From an uncultured Lachnospiraceae bacterium (GTDB lineage Bacteria > Bacillota > Clostridia > Lachnospirales > Lachnospiraceae), in assembly GCA_902762955.1 (NCBI GenBank), contig CACWQH010000023.1:1-39496 (forward strand): 39,496 nt of DNA, read 5' to 3'. Shown here in pieces: positions 1 through 9,111 of the stretch. The notes under the pieces were generated by a model, which was not told where the DNA came from, made no database searches, and worked only from the letters and a program-made list of their open reading frames with translations. Both the position numbers and the translations under genes were made by a program. Each line of letters starts with the position of its first letter. Within the stretch, counting starts at the first letter, position 1.

Positions 1-644
1 ACACTCGACTCAAGAGGCTCAATATGTATATCGGATGCTCTCTGTCTTACACCGCCCTCGATAATCTGCTTAACCAAAAGAACGATAGGTGAATTTTCGA
101 TATCTTCATTTAAAGCTTCTTCTTCGGCCTCCGAAAGCATATCTGACTCTCGTTCCTTACGATACTGCTCTGCTGCCTCCATCGCCTGTGCATTACCAAA
201 ATACTTACCTATGGTTTCGTTCATATCATCTTCCATGGCAAGCATAGGCTCTACCTGAGTATTGGTTGCTATACCAATATCATCTATGGCATTTAAGTCC
301 ATAGGGTCAACCATCGCAACCTTCAATATATTTGGATTATTTTCATCATATCCGATTGGAATAGCTTTATATTTGTTAACGAGATTCTCAGGAACAAGTT
401 TGAGTATATCATCATCCAGCTTACATGCTTTAAGCTCTATGAAGTCTATACCCATCTGGGTTGTAAGCACTGTTATAAGAAGTTCCTGGCTTATGAAACC
501 CTGATTTACAAGAACAGTACCAAGCTTACCCCCATTTTCTTTCTGATAGGCAATCGCCTCATCCAGCTCTTCTGCTGTTATAGCACCGGCTTCAACAAGT
601 AAGTCACCTATACGTATCTTTTTTCTTCCGCTACTTAATCGCAT
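1..644 (-). CDS. PilB/GspE-type type IV pilus/type II secretion assembly ATPase, N-terminal part (cut by window edge)
   Basis: The reading frame opens at an ATG at 642-644 behind GGAAGGGG and stays open to the window start, giving about 214 residues. Residues about 5-70 (KIRIGDLLVEAGAITAEEL and following) have the pattern of the MshEN/T2SSE N-terminal domain, and the visible end reads ASDIHIEP, the usual start of the region leading into the ATPase core of PilB/GspE proteins. The Walker A, Asp box and Walker B lie outside the window, so catalytic competence cannot be judged. By family, this cytoplasmic hexamer powers pilus assembly or secretion. Assignment to PilB rather than GspE is not possible here; Clostridia usually have PilB. 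Confidence 0.85.
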   Translation of the reverse strand, partial: MRLSSGRKKIRIGDLLVEAGAITAEELDEAIAYQKENGGKLGTVLVNQGFISQELLITVLTTQMGIDFIELKACKLDDDILKLVPENLVNKYKAIPIGYDENNPNILKVAMVDPMDLNAIDDIGIATNTQVEPMLAMEDDMNETIGKYFGNAQAMEAAEQYRKERESDMLSEAEEEALNEDIENSPIVLLVKQIIEGGVRQRASDIHIEPLESS

Positions 645-747
645 CACATATCCCCTTCCATTATATTAAAATCAACTATTCTGATTATATCATAATAATT
701 CTTCAATGCAAAGAAAAAATTGCTTAATAAAATGTGTTTTTATAAAT

Positions 748-2529
748 TTACTGCAATCTATATATAAGTGTTGCTCTTCCAAATATAACATCGGTTCCGA
801 CGTACTCAGCTTTTCGATTAAATACCTTTTCATAATACCCCGTAACATCACTCAATCTCAACATACTATTGAGAGTCTCCTCAGAAGCACCGCTTTCTTT
901 GGCCAATTCATAATCTTCATCACTGGATAGAGCATTTATCGTAATAGCCAGATACAGCGGATGGTCATACACTTGTATATCACTGTCCAGATAATTATCT
1001 TCTATATCATAAAGTTCAGGATGTGTAAGATAATAATGCCCCTTATCCATTATTTTATCTGCTACGCAGACAATCAAAAACGGTTCATTAAAGAATAAAA
1101 CCACATTTGCATCTTCTTCAATTTTATCAATTGTGAGCATTGTTTTTTCATACTTAAAATAAAACGCATCACATCTGATTGCATATCCAACCGTCAAAAA
1201 AACAATCAAAATCAAGGAAGTTGCAATTTCTCTAAACTTATCTTTTTTAATAATCCACTTTATCGGATAATAAATCAATGAAAGTATGAAACATGCATAA
1301 AATGCGTAAATCAAAAACATATATCTTCTTGCATGAACACTCATTTCATAAATGCTTGTATAATATGAATTTATAAACAGTGTAAAATTAACAGCAACAA
1401 ACATTACAAAAAGGGGATACGGGAAATCTTTTCTTTTTTCCCACAATTTTTTTAAAATATCTTTACACTTTTGAATTAAATTTTTTAACCACATCTCATT
1501 TCTAAACACAAACATCATCGGAATACATAAAAACAGCAAACCGATAATCACTAATAATACATATAAACCGGTCATCTGAGGCCATACCGAATTATGAAAG
1601 CCGACTATATCCCTGTTAAGATACGACCAATAAATTTTAAACTGCCAGGACGCAGGGTATTTAACCAAAAGTTTTGCTCCGCCTTCGTTGCCTATAAATA
1701 TATGGAAATATGTAGGTAAGAAAATAATAAACGAAAGGCCTGTAAAGAATGCAATTCCGATACCGTATTTTATCAAAAGTTTCCAATTACCGCTAAACAG
1801 GTAAAACAAGCAATACGTCAATGTAATTGCAAACAAAGGGACAAGACTCATATGAACCGTAAGGCAACAAACAAGGCAGACAATGCCTGATTTCAATAAA
1901 TATTTCAAGTGAGCATTTTTATCTTTCCTGTTGTAATACAGTTGTGTAGAATAAAATAAAAACATCAAAAGAAAGGCCGAGCAAAGAGAATAGTTTCTTA
2001 AATAGATGGTATTATTTACAGCTGCCATAGTAAATCCATAAAACAATATACCCAACACAGAAAAAACTTTATCCTTAGTTATAAGCATAATTAGTCTGTA
2101 TAAAAAAATCTGTGCAAGAATAAAAGCAAATATATTTATGCAAAATGCAAACCAACCCGAAAATCTTCCCGGAAAAAGAGAAGAAATAAAATGAAGTATC
2201 ATAAAATAAAACGGAGGATGAATATCAGCCGCACAATTATCATACACCATCTTATAGTTAAATATTTCACTTTTATCAATTGTTATATAATCTTTAAGAA
2301 CAGCATCATCAACCCATTCATTCATATTTTTCATTTCTTTATTGTCATCTGACATATAAAGATGTGCTCCGTTACTGCTGTTTGCGAATCCGTAGGACCA
2401 TATTTCATCCGAATGAAAATCCTTCTTTTCAAAAGCAAAGTTCCAAATCATATATGAACATTGAACTAAAATAATTATCGCAATTACAATTACAAATTTA
2501 TTATCTTTTAATCTGCTTGTTACGTTCAT
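748..2529 (-). CDS. polytopic membrane glycosyltransferase, GT-C fold (GT39/PMT-like)
   Basis: A 593-residue protein with many hydrophobic segments. Near the N-terminus is a first membrane helix, then a loop with SDEIWSY (acidic pair D41-E42) and later DIHPPFYF (residues 102-109); a D-E pair in the first outside loop and HPP(F/L)Y are typical of GT39/PMT and ArnT-like lipid-linked sugar transferases. The C-terminal roughly 130 residues after the last helix look soluble and extracytoplasmic. The start is ATG with GAGGGATG upstream, about 50 nt below a good promoter. By family it would move a sugar from a polyprenyl-phosphate donor to an acceptor outside the membrane. Next to polyprenyl-P-sugar synthase and flippase genes it may act in the same glycan pathway, but it is transcribed separately. 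Substrate unknown. Confidence 0.75.
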   Translation of the reverse strand: MNVTSRLKDNKFVIVIAIIILVQCSYMIWNFAFEKKDFHSDEIWSYGFANSSNGAHLYMSDDNKEMKNMNEWVDDAVLKDYITIDKSEIFNYKMVYDNCAADIHPPFYFMILHFISSLFPGRFSGWFAFCINIFAFILAQIFLYRLIMLITKDKVFSVLGILFYGFTMAAVNNTIYLRNYSLCSAFLLMFLFYSTQLYYNRKDKNAHLKYLLKSGIVCLVCCLTVHMSLVPLFAITLTYCLFYLFSGNWKLLIKYGIGIAFFTGLSFIIFLPTYFHIFIGNEGGAKLLVKYPASWQFKIYWSYLNRDIVGFHNSVWPQMTGLYVLLVIIGLLFLCIPMMFVFRNEMWLKNLIQKCKDILKKLWEKRKDFPYPLFVMFVAVNFTLFINSYYTSIYEMSVHARRYMFLIYAFYACFILSLIYYPIKWIIKKDKFREIATSLILIVFLTVGYAIRCDAFYFKYEKTMLTIDKIEEDANVVLFFNEPFLIVCVADKIMDKGHYYLTHPELYDIEDNYLDSDIQVYDHPLYLAITINALSSDEDYELAKESGASEETLNSMLRLSDVTGYYEKVFNRKAEYVGTDVIFGRATLIYRLQ

Positions 2530-2575
2530 TAATCATCCCTCTGATTATTATCATTATATAGTAATTCAATTAAAG

Positions 2576-2604
2576 ATTATAACTAATTTTTATTAAAATA
2601 ACAA
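2576..2604 (-). promoter_or_regulatory. sigma-A-type promoter for the GT-C glycosyltransferase
   Basis: On the minus strand TTGTTA (2599-2604), a 17-base spacer and TATAAT (2576-2581) lie about 47 bases upstream of the start codon. Confidence 0.6.
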
Positions 2605-2697
2605 CGGAAAATATGTAATTCTTTTTTCCCTTGACTTTAAAATAAAAATATTGCAAAATATAACTCAACTATAATATTCATATTGAGAGATAAAAAA

Positions 2698-3663
2698 ATG
2701 AAAAAATTTAAAAATATTGATGAATTAATAACAGCATTAAAGGACGGTTCATTTGATGTCCCTGTTCATGTTGACAGAAAAAATAAAATGTTTATTCCTG
2801 TATTTAAAAAAATCATTTCTGATGAAAGAAAAACAGGCCGCGTTTTTTTTCTGAGTTATTTTTGTGCAGCATTTAAAATTCTTCGCAAGGGATATTGGCT
2901 TAACCATGTATATCCTAAAGAGCGCTGTGATAACTATGTAAAAGATACAAAAAGCGAACTCCTTTCACATGCAGATGATTATAAAAAAGCATATGAACTT
3001 CTTTGTGAGGATTCAAAAAAATTATATCTTGATCTTCTGTGTCTCAGATTAACGGGAGATTTTAATTACGTTATACCTCATTATAATCCAAATCCCCAAT
3101 ATCTTTCCGATAAACTATCCTGGAAGGACAGACCTAACATCGTTGATGCAGGTGGATATATAGGCGATACTCTTATATCCTTTATAGATGCCAATATAAT
3201 CCCCGGCTACTACAGAATATACGAATTAGATGATAAAAATTATATCAAGCTTTCCGGAAATGTTAAAAAAGCTCGTAAAATGGGGATAAAAGCTTCCGCT
3301 GTCAAAAAAGGGCTTTACTCAGATAATAAAACCTTATATTTTGTTGCCGATCGTGACAGTAGTCGTATTGTAGATTACAAAACAGATAACAATATAGATG
3401 TGGTAAAATTAGACAGTGATTTAAAATTTATTCCGGACTTCATAAAAATGGATATCGAGGGTTCAGAATTTGAAGCACTCAAAGGATGTGAAAAAATCAT
3501 CAAAAAATGTGCTCCTGTCTTAGCTATATGCATATATCATTTAAAAGACGATTTTAGAAGCATTCCTTTGCTGATAAAAGAGCTTAATCCGGAATACAAA
3601 AATTTTTGGATTGAACATTATCAACTCGGATATAACGAAACAGTTATGTACGTTTCAAAGTAA
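2698..3663 (+). CDS. FkbM-family SAM-dependent methyltransferase
   Basis: I choose the ATG at 2698 (321 residues), not the in-frame TTG at 2683, because GAGAGA at 2685-2690 is placed as the ribosome site for the ATG. A SAM-binding motif I (VDAGGYIGDT, about residues 149-158) and the FkbM signature IKMDIEGSEFEAL near residue 250 are intact. The N-terminal 140 residues are the extra domain found in long FkbM proteins of surface-polysaccharide loci. Family members O-methylate sugars or other small molecules. It is the only plus-strand gene among glycan genes and converges on the flippase gene, sharing a terminator with it. Its acceptor may be a sugar of the neighbouring glycan (inference). Confidence 0.8.
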   Translation: MKKFKNIDELITALKDGSFDVPVHVDRKNKMFIPVFKKIISDERKTGRVFFLSYFCAAFKILRKGYWLNHVYPKERCDNYVKDTKSELLSHADDYKKAYELLCEDSKKLYLDLLCLRLTGDFNYVIPHYNPNPQYLSDKLSWKDRPNIVDAGGYIGDTLISFIDANIIPGYYRIYELDDKNYIKLSGNVKKARKMGIKASAVKKGLYSDNKTLYFVADRDSSRIVDYKTDNNIDVVKLDSDLKFIPDFIKMDIEGSEFEALKGCEKIIKKCAPVLAICIYHLKDDFRSIPLLIKELNPEYKNFWIEHYQLGYNETVMYVSK

Positions 3664-3675
3664 ATTAATCATAGT

Positions 3676-3722
3676 AAAAACGGTCATGGAAATTTTATTA
3701 TTTTTTCCTGACCGTTTTTTTT
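3676..3722. terminator. intrinsic terminator shared by the convergent FkbM and flippase genes
   Basis: AAAAACGGTCA (3676-3686) pairs with TGACCGTTTTT (3709-3719), extended by GGAAA/TTTCC around one bulged T, with a T-run on the plus side and an A-run usable on the minus side. The right arm lies inside the last codons of the flippase gene (stop at 3698-3700). Confidence 0.8.
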
Positions 3723-5131
3723 GCTGTTTCCAACAAATACATATAATTTCTATCACGTAAAACCGCAGAAAGAATTACATACACAAGCATACCTGATAAT
3801 ATCTGGACAATGAGTATAGCTGCATTTTTTTCATTATAACCTATACTCCATACTATCAACGCCATTAAAAGCGACTTAACCAGCGATGGAAAGATATCTT
3901 TTATTTGCTCAAAAAAAGAGTAATCTATCAATTTTTTATTTGGATAGGCATTTATAAAGCAGCAAATAACAGAGGTAAGCAACGCTCCCAAAGCTATGGC
4001 AAAAACACTTATCCTTACGGATATAAGAAGAATCATCAGACATAATATATTTTTTATTATCTCCAGTTTTAAAACCCAATCGCTTCTTCCTATAGATCTT
4101 ACAGCCTCAAGATTTGCTGTGTGAATCGGCCAAAAGGCATATGTAACACAGGCAAGCTGTATATAAGGGACACACGGATTCCATTTTGAGGACAAAATAA
4201 CCTCTATAAAACATGGCGCAATTGCCGCCATCCCAAGCATAACCGGCCACATCACATAAGACGATACTCCCACTGCTTTCCTTGTCATTTCTTTTATTAT
4301 TGAAACATCTTCCTGTTCCTTTGAAAGCGCAGGAAAAAGGACACTGCTTATTGTAGTATTAATTCCTGATGTAAGCGCCTGTGGATACAAATTACCATTT
4401 GTATAATACGCCAATTGTTCCGCAGAATAAAACTTACCTATAAATACATTTCTAAGTTGTACAAACAAAATATCCAACACATCTGCAACAACCAGCTTCC
4501 ATCCATAGGATATAAGTGTCTTTACTCTGTCAAAAGAAAACCTTTTAACCGGTCTCCATCTGACAGTGATCCATAATACTACGGTGTCAATTAATGCATT
4601 GGTAAGATATTGGGCAACTATAGCCCACACTCCAAATCCATTAAGTGCCATTAATATACCGACAACTCCCGAGATAATCGTTCCAAAAAATGTCGACCAA
4701 AAAAATCTTTTAAAAAGCATATTTCTTGATACATATGCCTGCTGAACGGTATTTATCGCAGCAATAGGTATTCTGATGGCAAGAACTCTGATTACCTTAG
4801 TCAGAACTGCCTCACTGAAAAAATATGATATCATTGGTGATGCTGCAAAAATCAATGTATATAGTAATACCGAAAAAACGATATTAAAATAAAAAATGCT
4901 GGAAAAATCAACATTATCAGCATTTTTCTTTTGTATTAAAGAGTTACCCAATCCGGCAGTCGCAAAAGCCTCCGCAACACTTACAACAATAAGTGCAAGT
5001 GCCACCACACCATAATCTTTTGGAGAAAGAATTCTTGCGAGACAAAGTGTAACCACAAGTGTCACTCCCTGAGCCAAAAGCCTCTCTGCAAATTTCCACA
5101 TAAGATTTGAAATAATCTTATTTCCTTCCAT
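3698..5131 (-). CDS. Wzx-type polysaccharide/oligosaccharide flippase (MOP superfamily)
   Basis: A 477-residue integral membrane protein with about a dozen hydrophobic segments. The opening (SNLMWKFAERLLAQGVT, then LARILSPKDYGVVALA) is the classic N-terminus of the PST/Wzx flippases (LPS biosynthesis proteins), which move undecaprenyl-PP-linked oligosaccharides across the membrane. ATG start with GGAG upstream. It is the last gene of the minus-strand glycan run, after three glycosyltransferases, which fits a Wzx export step. No polymerase (Wzy) or ligase candidate was recognised in the window apart from the GT-C protein. The last seven codons encode KKTVRKK and double as one arm of the terminator. 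Confidence 0.88.
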   Translation of the reverse strand: MEGNKIISNLMWKFAERLLAQGVTLVVTLCLARILSPKDYGVVALALIVVSVAEAFATAGLGNSLIQKKNADNVDFSSIFYFNIVFSVLLYTLIFAASPMISYFFSEAVLTKVIRVLAIRIPIAAINTVQQAYVSRNMLFKRFFWSTFFGTIISGVVGILMALNGFGVWAIVAQYLTNALIDTVVLWITVRWRPVKRFSFDRVKTLISYGWKLVVADVLDILFVQLRNVFIGKFYSAEQLAYYTNGNLYPQALTSGINTTISSVLFPALSKEQEDVSIIKEMTRKAVGVSSYVMWPVMLGMAAIAPCFIEVILSSKWNPCVPYIQLACVTYAFWPIHTANLEAVRSIGRSDWVLKLEIIKNILCLMILLISVRISVFAIALGALLTSVICCFINAYPNKKLIDYSFFEQIKDIFPSLVKSLLMALIVWSIGYNEKNAAILIVQILSGMLVYVILSAVLRDRNYMYLLETAKKTVRKK

Positions 5132-5157
5132 ATTAGCTACTCCATCATATATACTGT

Positions 5158-5946
5158 CTATTTCGTATAAGTTTCATATGCTTTTTTATAAAACCTCATC
5201 AGAAACACGGTGAAAAAATGCGGCCAAAACTTATCAAACATTTCAATATCTTCGCGTATTCTTTCATTGTTGTCAATAAACGCTTTACTTGTTGCTTCAT
5301 CATGTATACGATAATATGCCAGTATTTTACTGTTATATAAAAAACCGCCTTTTGAATTTGCCAATTTATAAAATGTATCCCAGTCAATATTGAATTTCAA
5401 ATCAGATGTGAACACACTTTCCTTCAAGTTTTCCTTATCATATGTCACTGTAGGGCAACAGATACTGTTACCCAAAGACAGTGTAAGACGTTTAACAAAT
5501 CTATTATCAGAAAAAAGCTTAATCTTCATTGGTATTCTTAAAACCGCTCTGATAATACAATTGATATCCGTGGTAATCTTTGAGTCTTTTATCGGTCTGT
5601 AACCGCAATAATATATCAGCATTTTTTTATTATATTTTTTCAGTTTTTTGTACAACTCATAAGTATATCGTGAATTATAGCAATCATCCTGGTGTGCAAG
5701 TGTGACATACTTTGTATCAGCTGTATTATACGCAAAATTCCAATCATCTTTTATATTAGAAATTCCTGAATTCACATGTAGCTCAATATTATATTTTTCT
5801 GCAATATTTTTTATATAAGCATTGGGTGTGGATGTGCAAATAATAACCTTTGACTTCATCGTTTGATTCAAGATTGATTTTACACACATCTCAAGATACT
5901 TTGATTCTCCATAAGCACATATCGAAAAAGTATGTTCTTTAAACAT
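5158..5946 (-). CDS. family 2 glycosyltransferase (GT-A fold)
   Basis: A 262-residue protein. The N-terminus (TFSICAYGESKYLEMCVKSI) is the nucleotide-binding start of GT2 enzymes, and VTLAHQDDCY (residues 81-90) carries the acidic metal/nucleotide site QDD at 86-88. It continues with a GT2-like acceptor half ending in ILAYYRIHDEATSK. No membrane segment is evident, so a cytoplasmic, membrane-associated enzyme adding one sugar to a lipid-linked intermediate is expected. It lies 26 bases upstream of the flippase and follows the polyprenyl-P-sugar synthase closely. Sugar donor cannot be read from sequence. Confidence 0.8.
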   Translation of the reverse strand: MFKEHTFSICAYGESKYLEMCVKSILNQTMKSKVIICTSTPNAYIKNIAEKYNIELHVNSGISNIKDDWNFAYNTADTKYVTLAHQDDCYNSRYTYELYKKLKKYNKKMLIYYCGYRPIKDSKITTDINCIIRAVLRIPMKIKLFSDNRFVKRLTLSLGNSICCPTVTYDKENLKESVFTSDLKFNIDWDTFYKLANSKGGFLYNSKILAYYRIHDEATSKAFIDNNERIREDIEMFDKFWPHFFTVFLMRFYKKAYETYTK

Positions 5947-5965
5947 AATATAATTCTCTTTTCGT

Positions 5966-6913
5966 TTATTTAATCTTTTTATCTTCTATGATATATCTCG
6001 GTCTATGCTTAACTTCAAGATATATCTTTCCAATATACTCTCCAACTATTCCGATACTAAATATCATGAATCCGCCCAAAAAATACAATGCAACAACCAG
6101 AGTTGTCCAACCTGTTACAGTATGTCCGAGTAAATGCCCTATAATCGAATAAATTATAAGAATAAAACTTACAATAAAAATTATAATTCCCGATATGGTT
6201 ATAATTCTTATAGGTCTTATACTAAACGAGGTTATACCTTCAAACGCAAATTGAATCATCTTCTTTAAAGGATATTTCGTTTCTCCCGCTACCCTTTTTC
6301 CACGTTCATATTCAACCGTTCCACTTTTAAAACCAACAAGGGGTACTATACCACGTAAAAACAAATTCACTTCTTCAAATTCTTTGAGAGCTTCTACCGC
6401 ACGTTTGCTCATAAGCCTGTAATCAGCATGATTATAGACCATATCAACCCCCAGATTTCTCATAAGCTTATAAAACAGTACGGCTGAACTGCGTTTAAAA
6501 AAAGTATCCTTTTTCCTTGATTTTCTTACTCCGTAAACCACATCACAACCATCATTATATTTATTTACAAATTCATCCAAAACATCAACATCATCCTGAA
6601 GATCTGCATCCATTGTTATTATTATATCCGCATGTTCATTCGCCTCAAACATTCCGGCCAATAAAGCATTTTGATGTCCTTGATTTTTTGACAAATTAAT
6701 TCCTGAAGAAAAACTGCTTTTTTCATAGAATTCATTTATAAGCTCCCAGGTCTTATCCTTCGATCCGTCATTAACATATAGTATTCTGCTATCAGCGGAA
6801 ATCAAATTATTATCAACCATACTTTGTAATTTTTCATTTAATCTTTTGTCCGTTTCCCTTAAAACCTCTTCCTCGTTATAACACGGAACAACAACATACA
6901 GAACCGACAGCAA
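5966..6913 (-). CDS. polyprenyl-phosphate glycosyltransferase, DPM/GtrB-like GT2 with two C-terminal membrane helices
   Basis: I place the start at TTG 6911-6913, since GGAGG at 6922-6926 sits 8 bases upstream; the longer frame from TTG 6928 would run through its own ribosome site. The protein (about 315 residues) has VVVPCYNEE at the start, VNDGSKDKT, and MDADLQDD (about residues 101-108), all typical of Dpm1/GtrB/YkoT-type enzymes. Two hydrophobic segments (about 230-255 and 265-290) form the C-terminal hairpin. The family transfers a hexose from a nucleotide donor to polyprenyl phosphate, making the donor used by GT-C transferases such as the one at 748-2529 (inference for the pairing). 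Confidence 0.85.
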   Translation of the reverse strand: MLSVLYVVVPCYNEEEVLRETDKRLNEKLQSMVDNNLISADSRILYVNDGSKDKTWELINEFYEKSSFSSGINLSKNQGHQNALLAGMFEANEHADIIITMDADLQDDVDVLDEFVNKYNDGCDVVYGVRKSRKKDTFFKRSSAVLFYKLMRNLGVDMVYNHADYRLMSKRAVEALKEFEEVNLFLRGIVPLVGFKSGTVEYERGKRVAGETKYPLKKMIQFAFEGITSFSIRPIRIITISGIIIFIVSFILIIYSIIGHLLGHTVTGWTTLVVALYFLGGFMIFSIGIVGEYIGKIYLEVKHRPRYIIEDKKIK

Positions 6914-6936
6914 AATACTCACCTCCAAATCGATAA

Positions 6937-7908
6937 TTAAATATGAATACTGCCTGTTAACAAATCAATAACCTTTTCAGATGTTTTTTGGATACTATGT
7001 CGAACAAAGCAATATACTGACGATACTTTATATCTGTTAATCTTAATAATTTTTAAATAGGTTTTTAAATCTATACTTTTTTGCAAAAGATAAGAAGCAG
7101 TTGCAGCTTCAAAAAGCATAAACTCCGCACTCTTTTTTATTTCTTCATCCATATCATATTTGTACACATACCGCCTTAAATTATAAAAAGCCTTCATATA
7201 ATCATAATATTTTAATTCATTTGTTGCAGAAAAGCTGGAACCCTCATCAACTATATATCTGTATGCACCCATTTTTTCTTTTAAACAATATATTTTTCCC
7301 AAACTAAACAATGTCAACAACAGCATTCTGTCTCCGGGTCCGTATTTGTGTGCTTTGTACATATACTCATCTTTTATATGTTCTCTGATTTCTTTCATAT
7401 TTCTATAAAGCATCATAGATGTTTGTCCGGGAAGTATCCATTTTCTGTAATCTTTATGTGAATATATTCTTTTTTTACACTCCGGATATATTACATTTTT
7501 AAGAATTACTCCATTTTTGTCTACAGGATATAAGCCACATGTAACCGCAACATACTCAGGATTATTTTCAAGGAAATCCACCTGTTTTTGCAATTTTTTC
7601 TTATTAATCCAAAAATCATCCGTCTCAAGCAATGTAATATATTTCCCTTTTGCATTATCATATAATTCTATATTATTATCTAATGCGCCCCTATTTTTAT
7701 CTCTATAAAAAGGCTTTATTATATCAGGAAATTTCTTTACATATTTTTCTATTATATCTCTACTTTTGTCTGTAGAACAATCCTCCCCGATAAGTATCTC
7801 GTATTTAAAATTTACTTTTTGCATCAATACGCCATTAAGTGCTTTTCTTAAATACTTTTCATGATTGTAGGTAGAACAGCATATGCTTACCATTATTTCA
7901 TCATTCAC
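6937..7908 (-). CDS. family 2 glycosyltransferase
   Basis: A 323-residue GT2 protein: VSICCSTYNHEKYLRKAL at the N-terminus, GEDCSTDKSRD near residue 41-51, and ETDDFW (residues 95-100), the acidic site found in capsule and EPS GT2 enzymes. The C-terminal third is mostly helical without clear membrane spans. The start is a GTG at 7906-7908 with AAGGAG about 11 bases upstream; an ATG five codons further is the alternative. It lies between the DegT aminotransferase and the polyprenyl-P-sugar synthase. It may be the transferase for the modified amino sugar, by position only. Confidence 0.8.
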   Translation of the reverse strand: MNDEIMVSICCSTYNHEKYLRKALNGVLMQKVNFKYEILIGEDCSTDKSRDIIEKYVKKFPDIIKPFYRDKNRGALDNNIELYDNAKGKYITLLETDDFWINKKKLQKQVDFLENNPEYVAVTCGLYPVDKNGVILKNVIYPECKKRIYSHKDYRKWILPGQTSMMLYRNMKEIREHIKDEYMYKAHKYGPGDRMLLLTLFSLGKIYCLKEKMGAYRYIVDEGSSFSATNELKYYDYMKAFYNLRRYVYKYDMDEEIKKSAEFMLFEAATASYLLQKSIDLKTYLKIIKINRYKVSSVYCFVRHSIQKTSEKVIDLLTGSIHI

Positions 7909-7942
7909 AGTTTTATGTTCTCCTTTATATTAATCAATCCTC

Positions 7943-9046
7943 TCATTTTCCCAAAACAGCCGTCACAATTCTATCTATGGTTTCATCCTTCAAGCCTTCA
8001 TAAATCGGCAACAATAAAACTTTTTTTGCTATATCTCTTGCGGTATTTAAATTATTATATTTATACTTATTTTTGAAACATGCATGATCTGCTGTTATAG
8101 GATAGAAATATTTTCTTGTATATATATCCTTTTCCATCAGCTTGTTATACAGTTCATCTCTGCTTATATGATATTTATCTTCAAGCACGATTGGATAATA
8201 TGCATAATTTGATTCGGTGTTATCGTTAAATTTTAAAAGCCTTATACCCTCAACCTCTTTAAAAGCATTAGTGTATTTTTCACTTACTCTTTTCCTATCA
8301 TTTATTGCCGAATCTATATGTTTAAGATTACACAATCCCATTATTGCTTCAAATTCATTCATCTTTGCATTTGCTCCGACAGATACTACCAATTCTTCGC
8401 TTCGGATTCCAAAATTTTTTAAATTATAAAGTTTTTCATATACCTCATGATTTTTACTGCATACTGCCCCGCCTTCAATAGTATTAAAAACTTTGGTAGC
8501 ATGAAAACTAAATACAGAGATATCTCCAAAGCCTGCAACACTTTTCCCCTTAAACGTCTCTCCAAAAGCATGGCAGGCATCATATATAACCTTCAATCCA
8601 TATTTGTCTGCTATATTTTGAATAGCATCTATATTACATATATTGCCATAGACGTGGACAGGAAGAATTGCAACTGTTTTCGGAGTAATTAATTCCTCTA
8701 TCTTTGTTTCATCTATAGTACCATCCGACTCTTTTATATCGCAGAAAATCGGATTCAAGCGATTTCTCACTATAGCATGTGTTGTGGAAACAAAGGTAAA
8801 CGGAGTTGTAATAATCTCGCTTCCCTCAGGAAAATCAAAAGACTGAATGGCAAGTTCAAGTGCCATATGTCCGTTTACCGTAAGACTTACCTCCGGCACA
8901 TCCAAATAGTCTTTTAATCTCTCCTCAAGTTCTCTGTGGTACTGCCCCATATTGGTAAGCCAATGTGACTCCCACAACGGTTTTATTGCCTCACAATATT
9001 CTTTATAAGACGGCATTGAAGAACGTGTCACGTATATTTTTTCCAA
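7943..9046 (-). CDS. DegT/DnrJ/EryC1 PLP aminotransferase, VioA/FdtB-like sugar 4-aminotransferase
   Basis: The TTG start (9044-9046) is supported by AAGGAG with 8-base spacing. The 367-residue protein shows the family layout: LTVNGHMALELA for phosphate binding, YDACHAFGE (D156, H159 near the pyridine ring), and SFHATKVFNTIEGG with the Schiff-base lysine at K185. These enzymes convert a nucleotide 4-keto-6-deoxy sugar to the 4-amino sugar. Overall look is closest to the dTDP-Qui4N type (VioA/QdtB), which I infer from memory of the family. The nucleotide-sugar genes (rmlA, rmlB) that would feed it are not in the window. With the formyltransferase directly upstream, dTDP-4-amino-4,6-dideoxyhexose is the likely product. 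Confidence 0.85.
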   Translation of the reverse strand: MEKIYVTRSSMPSYKEYCEAIKPLWESHWLTNMGQYHRELEERLKDYLDVPEVSLTVNGHMALELAIQSFDFPEGSEIITTPFTFVSTTHAIVRNRLNPIFCDIKESDGTIDETKIEELITPKTVAILPVHVYGNICNIDAIQNIADKYGLKVIYDACHAFGETFKGKSVAGFGDISVFSFHATKVFNTIEGGAVCSKNHEVYEKLYNLKNFGIRSEELVVSVGANAKMNEFEAIMGLCNLKHIDSAINDRKRVSEKYTNAFKEVEGIRLLKFNDNTESNYAYYPIVLEDKYHISRDELYNKLMEKDIYTRKYFYPITADHACFKNKYKYNNLNTARDIAKKVLLLPIYEGLKDETIDRIVTAVLGK

Positions 9047-9111
9047 ATCTTATACTCCTTTTTCCTTAAAGTAATATCATGTATTTTACATATGCTATTA
9101 TCAATTCGTTT

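Noticed and set aside
2683-2697. TTG start of the FkbM gene
   Set aside because: It overlaps the GAGAGA ribosome site that serves the ATG at 2698.
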